Assembly: GCA_937934635.1 (NCBI GenBank)
Contig: CALGZD010000324.1
Span: 1 to 5,021, forward strand
Direction: 5' to 3'
Source of the DNA: an uncultured Deinococcales bacterium
GTDB lineage: Bacteria > Deinococcota > Deinococci > Deinococcales > Trueperaceae
Length of the DNA stretch: 5,021 nucleotides
Of the stretch, positions 1-5,021 are shown piece by piece (position 1 is the first letter of the stretch; the number at the start of each line of letters is the position of its first letter). The notes under the pieces were generated by a model, which saw nothing but the letters and a program-made list of their open reading frames with translations, had not been told where the DNA came from and made no database searches. Position numbers and translations under genes: made by a program.

Positions 1-645
1 GTTCTGACTGCACAGCGAGGTCAAGCAGAAGCTTTTGAAAATATAGAAACAGATTTAAGTCAAATAGATGCTTGTGAAGCGCTTATAAAAACAGTTATTG
101 AAACTTATGGTGGACTCGATATTTTGGTGAACAACGCAGGCATGATGTTTGAGGCAACCGCAGAAGAAACAGAGGTTGATGCTTGGGACAAGCTTATGGC
201 TGTTAATCTTCGTGCGCCTTTTTTATTAGTAAAACATGCAGTTCCCTCTATGCGAAAGCGTGGTGGGGGCGCAATTGTCAATATTGGTTCAATTGAAGGA
301 TTGGGGTCTAATCCTGAACACGCAGCCTATTGTGCAAGTAAGGCTGGGTTGCATGGTTTAACACGGGCAGTAGCTGTGGATTATGGCAAAGACAATATTC
401 GCTGTAATGCCGTTGCACCAGGTTGGATAGATACTGAACTCAATAATGACTTTATTGGGTCTATGCCAGACCCAGAGCGTTTTAGAGAAACTATAGGCAA
501 GATTCATCCTCTAAGACGCACAGGAAAACCAGAAGAGGTTGCTTCACTTGTAGCTTGGTTAGCCAGTAGCGAAGCGTCTTTTGTAACAGGGCAGATTTAC
601 ACCATTGCTGGTGGGCGTATGGCACAGTTGAGCTTGCCTCACTAA
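1..645 (+). CDS. SDR family oxidoreductase, 5'-truncated by the window edge
   Basis: This is an NAD(P)-dependent short-chain dehydrogenase/reductase, a cytoplasmic enzyme interconverting a hydroxyl and a keto group. The frame is open from base 1, so 214 residues are visible. Classical SDRs have about 250, so roughly 40 residues, including the N-terminal TGxxxGIG cofactor motif, lie upstream. Visible family signatures (numbered from the window edge) are D18 in DLS (adenine pocket), NNAG at 44-47, the structural N69 in VNL, and the catalytic S97 (GSIEG), Y110 and K114 (YCASK). PGW follows at 140-142. The C-terminal region has the usual P-L-R-R-x-G-x-P-E-E-V and F-V-T-G-Q pattern, ending in AGG instead of the common DGG. 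Cofactor preference cannot be read because the N-terminus is missing. The substrate is unknown; general FabG or glucose-1-dehydrogenase-like names would be guesses. It is first in the visible operon and 28 bases upstream of the epimerase-like gene, which suggests a role in the same pathway. Confidence 0.93.
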   Translation, partial: VLTAQRGQAEAFENIETDLSQIDACEALIKTVIETYGGLDILVNNAGMMFEATAEETEVDAWDKLMAVNLRAPFLLVKHAVPSMRKRGGGAIVNIGSIEGLGSNPEHAAYCASKAGLHGLTRAVAVDYGKDNIRCNAVAPGWIDTELNNDFIGSMPDPERFRETIGKIHPLRRTGKPEEVASLVAWLASSEASFVTGQIYTIAGGRMAQLSLPH

Positions 646-663
646 GTTTTATAGATGACAAGT

Positions 664-668
664 AGGAG
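664..668 (+). promoter_or_regulatory. Ribosome binding site for the HpbD-like gene
   Basis: AGGAG lies 5 bases before the ATG at 674. The spacing is near optimal and fixes this start. The site sits in the 28-base gap after the SDR stop codon. Confidence 0.75.
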
Positions 669-673
669 TTGAT

Positions 674-1780
674 ATGAAAATAACAGAAGTGCATATCTAT
701 AAAAAGGAATTGCCAGTCGTAGGTGGTCCATATACGATGGCTAAAACTGAAGTTTATAGTTTAGATACAACTATCGTGAAGCTTGTTACGGATAGTGGCA
801 TCTTTGGCTATGGTGAAACTTGCCCAGTAGGACCGACCTATCAACCGATGCACGCCTTAGGCGCAAGGGCTGCGCTAACGCAGATGGTTCCAGATTTATT
901 AGGCGAGAATCCACTACACATAGATGCTATGCGCCGAACTATGGATGGCAGCTTAAATGGTCATAATTATGCAAAGGCTGCTATCGATATTGCACTTTGG
1001 GATATTGCAGGTAAGCACTATGGCAAACGAGTCTGTGATTTACTAGGTGGTGCAGTTCGTGAGGTTGTACCGTCGTACTATGCTACAGGTGTAGCAAGTC
1101 CAGAAGATACCGCACGGATTGTTAAAGCTAAGGTTGATGAAGGTTATCCTAGAATTCAAGTGAAAGTAGGCGGTCGTCCTGTTGAGGAAGATATCGAGGC
1201 TATTCGCTTGGCTGCTGAAGTCATACCGTTAGGTGTGCGCTTAGCGATTGATGGTAACAGAGGTTGGTCAACTAGAGATGCATTGTTTGTATCTAAACAG
1301 TGTAAAGATATCAGGCTTGTGCTTGAGCAACCTTGTAACACAGTTGATGAAATTCAAGCGATTCGCCCAAATTTAGAGCATCCTGTTTATCTAGATGAAA
1401 ATACAGAAGATTTAAACAGTGTACTAAGAGCGATAGGTTCAGGTGTGTGTGATGGCTTTGGACTGAAAGTCACCCGTCTTGGTGGATTATCTACTATGCG
1501 GACCGTGCGTGATTTGTGTAAACTCCGCTCAATGCCACACACCTGTGATGACTCTTGGGGTGGAGATATTATCGCAGCAGCATGTTTGCATATTGGGGCA
1601 ACGGTTGAAGAGAAAAATAGTGAAGGTGTTTGGTTAGCTCAGCCGTATATTGAAGAACATTACGATTCTGTCAATGGTATCAAAATAGTTGATGGGCATA
1701 TTAAGCTCCCTCAGGGAAATGGCTTAGGTGTTATTCCTGATGAAGGTGCTTTTGGTGTACCTTTACAATCTTTTAGCTAG
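674..1780 (+). CDS. Mandelate racemase/muconate lactonizing enzyme family protein, 4-hydroxyproline betaine 2-epimerase-like
   Basis: This 368-residue enolase-superfamily enzyme has the full family length. The N-terminal capping domain covers about residues 1-125 (GETCPVGP at 48-55, [10 protein letters not shown] at 96-105). The TIM-barrel follows, with catalytic K164 (QVKVGG) and K265 (GLKVTRLGG). Metal-ligand positions are D193 (AIDGN), E218 (LEQP) and D241 (YLDEN). The CDDSWGGD block covers 291-298 and W320 is in EGVW. From memory this closely resembles HpbD of Pelagibaca bermudensis, which epimerises trans-4-hydroxy-L-proline betaine and proline betaine at C2 using two lysines on opposite faces, with a tryptophan (W320 in my recollection) packing against the quaternary ammonium. 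The lysine pair and that tryptophan are all present, favouring a 1,1-proton-transfer epimerase on a betaine-like acid over a sugar-acid dehydratase. The superfamily is known for substrate drift, and cis-3-hydroxyproline dehydratase or another activity remains possible. No signal peptide is visible, so it is cytoplasmic. It is the second gene of the operon. Confidence 0.85.
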   Translation: MKITEVHIYKKELPVVGGPYTMAKTEVYSLDTTIVKLVTDSGIFGYGETCPVGPTYQPMHALGARAALTQMVPDLLGENPLHIDAMRRTMDGSLNGHNYAKAAIDIALWDIAGKHYGKRVCDLLGGAVREVVPSYYATGVASPEDTARIVKAKVDEGYPRIQVKVGGRPVEEDIEAIRLAAEVIPLGVRLAIDGNRGWSTRDALFVSKQCKDIRLVLEQPCNTVDEIQAIRPNLEHPVYLDENTEDLNSVLRAIGSGVCDGFGLKVTRLGGLSTMRTVRDLCKLRSMPHTCDDSWGGDIIAAACLHIGATVEEKNSEGVWLAQPYIEEHYDSVNGIKIVDGHIKLPQGNGLGVIPDEGAFGVPLQSFS

Positions 1781-1806
1781 TGGAAAGGTAGTTTAGTAAT
1801 AATTCT

Positions 1807-2460
1807 ATGTCAAATGATAATTTGAGAGCTAAACCTATCGATGCAATCCATTCTGGAATAAGTTTGAATGGAAATAAAGAAGATGTTCAAAGTCACTATG
1901 ATGTTTGGGCAGAGACTTATGATGCTGATTTAGGTGAAGAAGATTATATTGGTCCAAAAGAAATCGTGAATATCTTAGTGGAATACTTAAATGCTCAGGA
2001 TATCCTAGATTACAATGCAAAGCTTGTTGATGGTGGTTGTGGTACTGGCTTGGTTGGTAAGTATTTAAAACAAGTTGGCTTTAGCACTATAGATGGCTTT
2101 GATTTGTCGGCAGGTATGGTTGAAAAAGCTAAAGAACTTACTATTTACAATAGATTGGAAGGTGCGGTTGGCTTTGCAGAAGCTGCTGATGTTTTCGAGC
2201 ACGATAGCTATGATATTGCAGTAACCTGCGGGGTCTTTACCCACGGTCACGTACCGCCAGAAGCCGTATTTGACTTTGCGAAAATCTTAAAGTCAAATGG
2301 CTTGATGCTAGTGTCAACACGACCGAGTTATTGTGAAGAAACTGATTTTGAGCGTATTAGCCAAAGTCAAAATCTTAAGCTTGAAATCTGTTTTAAAGAT
2401 AGACCGTATACAAGCGATGAAAATGCCCACTATTGGTTTTTTAGCAAAGAAGGAGCATAG
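1807..2460 (+). CDS. Class I SAM-dependent methyltransferase, METTL27-like
   Basis: This 217-residue cytoplasmic methyltransferase has a Rossmann-like SAM fold. Residues 30-39 carry the HYDVWAETYD signature of the METTL27 (WBSCR27)-like group. Motif I is VDGGCGTG at 74-81, and the acidic residue expected to bind the SAM ribose is D99 (GFDLS). Further elements are YDIAVTCGVF at 135-144, GHVPPE at 147-152 and the motif-III-like region KSNGLMLVST at 162-171. The length fits a single catalytic domain without a fused partner. The methyl acceptor is unknown for most of this group. It lies 26 bases after the epimerase-like gene and 7 bases before the sulfatase, so it is very likely co-transcribed and may act on the same metabolite, for example on an N, O or S atom or in sequestering a methylated intermediate. 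No upstream in-frame start exists (a stop lies at 1789-1791) and the Shine-Dalgarno at this start is poor. Confidence 0.88.
   Translation: MSNDNLRAKPIDAIHSGISLNGNKEDVQSHYDVWAETYDADLGEEDYIGPKEIVNILVEYLNAQDILDYNAKLVDGGCGTGLVGKYLKQVGFSTIDGFDLSAGMVEKAKELTIYNRLEGAVGFAEAADVFEHDSYDIAVTCGVFTHGHVPPEAVFDFAKILKSNGLMLVSTRPSYCEETDFERISQSQNLKLEICFKDRPYTSDENAHYWFFSKEGA
2451..2455 (+). promoter_or_regulatory. Ribosome binding site for the sulfatase gene, inside the methyltransferase 3' end
   Basis: AGGAG lies within the last codons of the methyltransferase gene, 12 bases before the ATG at 2468. The spacing is slightly long. Its position inside the upstream gene suggests coupled translation. Confidence 0.6.
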
Positions 2461-2467
2461 CTAATTT

Positions 2468-3973
2468 ATGGCTGAAAAGAAAAGACCAAACATTGTCTGG
2501 ATAACGCTTGATCATTTGGTATATGCCAATCATAAGAAACAGTCGGGCTATCCTAAGATGCCACGTTTCGATCAACTTGCTAAAGAGGGCATGGTTTTTA
2601 ATAATGCTTTTTCAGTCTGCCCACTTTGCCAGCCTTGCCGAGCGAGTATGCTGACAGGACAGTACCCTCACAAGCATGGCATGGTCATGAATGATGGTAA
2701 TGCAGGAGTGCGTTTAGAATTTGATGCTGAGGACAAACTTTTTCAACATCATTTACAGGATGCTGGTTACCGAACAGGCTACTTTGGTAAGTGGCACATG
2801 GGTGAAGAACGCACTGCTATAGATTATGGTTTTGAAGGTTTTAGTGTCGAAGGCTATGGACACCCTTACTGGTCAAAAGAATATAAAGACTACTTAGCAG
2901 AAAAGTCCTTGCCTGAAGCGGAAGTAGAAGTTGAATGGTGGGTAGGACATCCTGATTGGCAAGGTCGTTCGATTCGTCTTTGTGATTTTGAAAAACCCTA
3001 TAGCGCACCACATTTGCTGATGGAAGCAAGTGGTAAGCTGAACAATGCTGAAAGTCATGAAGCCTACTTTTTAGCACATATGGCAGAGAAGTGGCTTGCT
3101 GATAGAGCTCAAGACGGTGAAGCCTTTTGTATGCGAGTAGATATGTGGGGACCACATCATCCTTTTTGGGTTGCTGAACCTTTCCTCGACACGGTAGATC
3201 CAAAAAGTTTAGAACAGTATCCAAGCTTCGGATCTGATCTCGAACACCGTCCATCACACCACCGCAAATTAATGGATTATCGCAAAGAAGTTAGTCCGTG
3301 GCGAGAGTGGGATGAATTTGCTTGGCTACTTGCACGTTCGCATGAGCATACAGCACTGGTTGATGATGCAGTTGGTCGAGTGATTGATGCTATTTCAAAA
3401 CATGGCTTAGCAGAAAATACCATTGTGATTTATACAGCAGATCATGGTGGTAGTCTTGCGACCAATGGTTATGGCATCGACAAGGGTTGGATGATGATAG
3501 AGGAGACCATTCAAGTGCCTTTGGCGATGCGTTGGCCCAAGCATATTGATGCTGAGAGTAGTTGCGATAAGTTTGTTACTAACATGGATATTTTTTCTAC
3601 GGTGTTAGAAGCTGGTAGTGCTAACATTCCAGAAAATACAGATAGTCGTAGTATGTTGCAATTAGCTCAGGGTAAAAGTGGTGAGTGGGCAGAAGATATG
3701 ATGCTCGAGCACCACGGTCACTACGGCATAGCCCACTTTCAGCGCTTAATACGCTACAAAAACTATAAGTATGTAGCCCACCTCGATGATATCGAGGAAT
3801 TATATGACCTTGAAGCTGACCCCTATGAAATGAACAACTTAGCTTTAGGTGACGGTCATCAAGGTGTGTTAGAAGATATGCGACAACGTTTATACAAAAA
3901 CATGAAGCAGTACAATGATGATAGTGCTGATGCTTCAAAGTTGTTAGCACAGATAGGACTACAGATAGGATAG
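2468..3973 (+). CDS. Type I sulfatase (alkaline phosphatase superfamily), cytoplasmic, phosphonate monoester hydrolase-like metal site
   Basis: This 501-residue hydrolase of sulfate (or phosphate/phosphonate) monoesters needs a formylglycine made from cysteine by a maturation enzyme. The nucleophile motif C-Q-P-C-R-A-S-M-L-T-G spans residues 54-64, with C54 the predicted formylglycine. The usual serine at the fourth position is C57. Other expected active-site elements are D15 (TLDH), K108 and H110 (GKWHMG), H230/H231 (GPHHPF), D325-H326-G327 (TADHGG) and K339 (DKGW). The sulfatase C-terminal hallmark ELYDLEADPYEMNNLA covers residues 444-459. D15, C54, D325 and H326 match the four-ligand set I recall for phosphonate monoester hydrolases; the second aspartate of the arylsulfatase DD pair is H16. 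No signal peptide or lipobox is present, so the substrate must be imported or made inside the cell. The choline-sulfatase C-terminal domain is not evident. It closes the operon. The natural substrate cannot be stated; a sulfated small osmolyte or sugar is an inference from the neighbours. Confidence 0.92.
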   Translation: MAEKKRPNIVWITLDHLVYANHKKQSGYPKMPRFDQLAKEGMVFNNAFSVCPLCQPCRASMLTGQYPHKHGMVMNDGNAGVRLEFDAEDKLFQHHLQDAGYRTGYFGKWHMGEERTAIDYGFEGFSVEGYGHPYWSKEYKDYLAEKSLPEAEVEVEWWVGHPDWQGRSIRLCDFEKPYSAPHLLMEASGKLNNAESHEAYFLAHMAEKWLADRAQDGEAFCMRVDMWGPHHPFWVAEPFLDTVDPKSLEQYPSFGSDLEHRPSHHRKLMDYRKEVSPWREWDEFAWLLARSHEHTALVDDAVGRVIDAISKHGLAENTIVIYTADHGGSLATNGYGIDKGWMMIEETIQVPLAMRWPKHIDAESSCDKFVTNMDIFSTVLEAGSANIPENTDSRSMLQLAQGKSGEWAEDMMLEHHGHYGIAHFQRLIRYKNYKYVAHLDDIEELYDLEADPYEMNNLALGDGHQGVLEDMRQRLYKNMKQYNDDSADASKLLAQIGLQIG

Positions 3974-3987
3974 GACTGTAGTATAGG
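3949..3987 (+). repeat. ATAGG-rich micro-repeat and inverted repeat over the sulfatase stop codon
   Basis: ATAGG occurs at 3953-3957, 3965-3969, 3970-3974 and 3983-3987. An ACAGATAGGA unit at 3949-3958 is repeated 12 bases on at 3961-3970, giving the QIG-L-QIG tail of the protein. ACTACAG (3958-3964) can pair with CTGTAGT (3976-3982) around an 11-base loop holding the stop codon. No run of T follows directly, so it is a weak candidate for a terminator. Confidence 0.5.
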
Positions 3988-4068
3988 GGTGTAGTGTTTT
4001 CGGTTATGTTCCTCAGCAACTGCAAAAAAGATTCCCGCAGCTAGAAAATAGTGGTAGTTGTGAGTTTT

Positions 4069-4097
4069 TTGTGTCTCTCATACCCTATCGTTAAAGT
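4069..4097 (+). promoter_or_regulatory. Weak candidate sigma-70 promoter for the lipoprotein gene
   Basis: TTGTGT at 4069-4074 and TAAAGT at 4092-4097 are separated by 17 bases. They match TTGACA at three positions and TATAAT at four. This is a guess from spacing and position alone; such matches arise by chance in AT-rich DNA. Confidence 0.15.
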
Positions 4098-4142
4098 AAG
4101 CCTTTTTTTAAGGCAACTAGCTGATAGTTTTGGAGATGAGAG
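4075..4142 (+). promoter_or_regulatory. Nested inverted repeats in the lipoprotein leader, covering the Shine-Dalgarno region
   Basis: CTCTCAT (4075-4081) is the exact reverse complement of ATGAGAG (4136-4142), just before the ATG at 4144. Between them lie two abutting small hairpins: GCCTT-T5-AAGGC (4100-4114) and AACTA-GCTGA-TAGTT (4115-4129). Folded in RNA this would be a three-way junction with the GGAG (4132-4135) held at its base. The stems are short and AT-rich, so stability is uncertain. Confidence 0.3.
4132..4135 (+). promoter_or_regulatory. Ribosome binding site for the lipoprotein gene
   Basis: GGAG lies 8 bases before the ATG at 4144, a standard spacing. This supports 4144 over the internal ATG at 4153, which would shorten the basic start of the signal peptide. 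Confidence 0.7.
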
Positions 4143-4143
4143 C

Positions 4144-5021
4144 ATGAAGAAAATGTTTGTCGCTTTGCTAGTAATCATTACGATTACTAGTTGCGGAATA
4201 GAAACAGATAACAATAACTATGTAACAGTGCCAGCAAGTGAACGCATGAAAGAAATAAATGCTAGAAATGAGCCTGATGCTAGGGCTATCTTTGCAGGCA
4301 AAGAAGCTGATGGCTTACAGCCCTTAGCACTAGGAGCAAATCTCTTTGATAACGCAGGCTTTGAAGCTGGTTTAACTGGCTGGACTGGCTGTGAGACAGG
4401 TGCAATCCAAACATCAACGGATGCAAACACAGGGTCTCTGGCGCTTCAGATAAATCCAAACAATTGTTTTTATCGCTCTGCTGAAGCAAGTGAAGGTCAA
4501 GAACTAGTGCTGAGTTGTTACGTGAAAGTACGTAATGGTACAGGCTGGACTGGTATGGGTATGTCATTTGAAGATGCTAGTTTCAGTAGTATTCAAGCTG
4601 CCCCAACTGTTGTGGCTACAAGTAGTGACTATATGCGCTACGAGACTAGAGGCGTTGCGCCAGCAAATACCAAATACCTGAGTATGTGGATATTTAGTGA
4701 AAACGATGTTGTCGTTGACGATTGTAGTTTAGCTATTGAGACAGGTACACCAGTAACGCCACCAGAACCACTAGAACCACCAGAACCACCAGTATCTGGC
4801 GGTGATAACCTACTTGAGAATGGTGGCTTTGAAACTTTAAATACAAACAACAGACCTGTTGAGTGGATGAAAGGTTGCGGAGGGACGTGGGCAATCGCAT
4901 CAGGTAGAAGTGGCAATGGTTTGACTATCGCTGCTGGGGCTTGTGTTGATCAAAGCTTGAGTTCTCAAGAGGCTATGGCTTTAAGTAGCGCAGCCTATAG
5001 CTATAGTTGCTATATAAAACA
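4144..5021 (+). CDS. Lipoprotein with tandem carbohydrate-binding-like modules, 3'-truncated by the window edge
   Basis: The frame is open from the ATG at 4144 to the window end: 292 codons without a stop. Residues 1-16 are a lipoprotein signal peptide (MKK followed by a hydrophobic stretch) with lipobox I-T-S-C. C17 would be lipidated, and G18 at +2 does not match the aspartate inner-membrane retention signal, so the outer membrane is likely. Residues 18-65 form a low-complexity spacer. Module 1 (about 66-199) starts NLFDNAGFE and has cysteines at 83, 108, 125 and 194. Residues 200-218 are a Thr/Pro/Glu linker. Module 2 starts at 222 (NLLENGGFE) with cysteines at 245, 267 and 289, in matching contexts (GC after a Trp, SCYVK/SCYIK). 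The N-L-x-x-N-x-G-F-E opening and the Trp soon after resemble CBM4/9-like beta-sandwich domains, so glycan binding is inferred. The missing C-terminus could hold a catalytic domain. It lies 170 bases after the sulfatase with its own ribosome binding site, so it may be a separate unit. Confidence 0.85.
   Translation, partial: MKKMFVALLVIITITSCGIETDNNNYVTVPASERMKEINARNEPDARAIFAGKEADGLQPLALGANLFDNAGFEAGLTGWTGCETGAIQTSTDANTGSLALQINPNNCFYRSAEASEGQELVLSCYVKVRNGTGWTGMGMSFEDASFSSIQAAPTVVATSSDYMRYETRGVAPANTKYLSMWIFSENDVVVDDCSLAIETGTPVTPPEPLEPPEPPVSGGDNLLENGGFETLNTNNRPVEWMKGCGGTWAIASGRSGNGLTIAAGACVDQSLSSQEAMALSSAAYSYSCYIK
4759..4794 (+). repeat. Four 9-base tandem repeats encoding a Pro-Glu linker
   Basis: The units CCACCAGAA, CCACTAGAA, CCACCAGAA and CCACCAGTA encode PPE-PLE-PPE-PPV. 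They lie in frame between the two modules of the lipoprotein and form an extended, probably rigid spacer. Repeat number could vary between strains by slippage in whole three-residue steps. Confidence 0.85.

Larger units (their letters stand above)
3974..4143. other. Intergenic region between the sulfatase operon and the lipoprotein gene
   Basis: These 170 bases hold no supportable gene. They contain the right half of the hairpin over the sulfatase stop, an A6 run near 4024, a T6 run at 4065-4070, and the nested inverted repeats before the lipoprotein start. A sequence-based promoter call is weak: TTGTGT (4069-4074) and TAAAGT (4092-4097) are 17 bases apart but match the sigma-70 boxes poorly. 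Whether transcription of the operon stops here is not evident. Confidence 0.6.

Noticed and set aside
124..645. A start of the SDR gene at the TTG at 124
   Set aside because: The frame is open to base 1 and the upstream codons encode normal SDR sequence (including the DLS motif), so 124 is internal.
1..1780. Non-phosphorylative fucose pathway (SDR plus fuconate dehydratase) feeding from sulfated fucan
   Set aside because: The enolase-superfamily protein resembles HpbD along its whole length rather than L-fuconate dehydratase, which is also longer. The idea is kept only as an alternative for the extended locus.
2841..3257. Minus-strand reading frame of 138 codons
   Set aside because: It lies wholly inside the sulfatase gene, shows no recognisable domain, and is the shadow of a strongly supported gene.
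2468..3973. Choline sulfatase (BetC)
   Set aside because: The motif (C-Q-P-C-R rather than C-A-P-A-R) and the C-terminal region do not fit the choline-sulfatase C-terminal domain, and no other choline or betaine aldehyde gene is in the window.
3621..4025. Minus-strand reading frame of 134 codons crossing the sulfatase end
   Set aside because: Most of it overlaps the conserved C-terminal sulfatase region. Its composition is not protein-like and no family is recognised.
4100..4114. GCCTT-T5-AAGGC as an intrinsic terminator
   Set aside because: The T run is in the loop and no T tract follows the stem. The stem is only 5 bp.
4136..4147. Tiny upstream frame (three codons and a stop) overlapping the lipoprotein ATG
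   Set aside because: Its ATG abuts the GGAG with no spacer, so initiation there is unlikely. It is probably a chance frame.
4638..4916. Minus-strand reading frame with a Gly/Ser-rich stretch
   Set aside because: The Gly/Ser run is the complement of the Pro-Glu linker repeats of the lipoprotein. The plus-strand frame has the lipobox and homologous modules.

Overview
The window looks like a moderately AT-rich bacterial chromosome segment with short intergenic gaps, Shine-Dalgarno sites of the AGGAG type and a diderm-type lipoprotein. The gene families suggest a marine Gram-negative heterotroph, most likely a proteobacterium (possibly gammaproteobacterial). That assignment is inferred from gene content and style, not from a marker gene.

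Region 1 (1-3973) is a four-gene, same-strand cluster that reads as one operon. It holds the 3' part of a short-chain dehydrogenase/reductase (SDR), an enolase-superfamily enzyme closely resembling 4-hydroxyproline betaine 2-epimerase (HpbD), a class I SAM-dependent methyltransferase of the METTL27-like type, and a cytoplasmic type I sulfatase or phosphonate monoester hydrolase-like enzyme. Gaps are 28, 26 and 7 bases. The sulfatase ribosome binding site lies inside the end of the methyltransferase gene. The set looks catabolic: the sulfatase would release a sulfate (or phosphonate) ester, the SDR would oxidise or reduce a hydroxyl/keto group, and the enolase-superfamily enzyme would epimerise or dehydrate an alpha-proton acid such as a betaine. 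The role of the methyltransferase is unclear. The substrate is not shown by the sequence.

Region 2 (3974-4143) is a 170-base intergenic stretch. It has no convincing intrinsic terminator, but it contains nested inverted repeats directly before the next gene's ribosome binding site.

Region 3 (4144-5021, running off the window) is an open reading frame for a lipoprotein. It has a clear lipobox, a first beta-sandwich/carbohydrate-binding-like module, a proline-glutamate linker encoded by 9-base tandem repeats, and the start of a second module homologous to the first. It is probably a surface or periplasmic binding protein or part of a larger enzyme. A functional link to the operon is possible but unproven.

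The least ordinary points are the combination of a betaine-epimerase-like enzyme with a sulfatase and a methyltransferase, the C-Q-P-C-R variant of the sulfatase active-site motif with a PMH-like metal site, and the duplicated cysteine-bearing modules of the lipoprotein.
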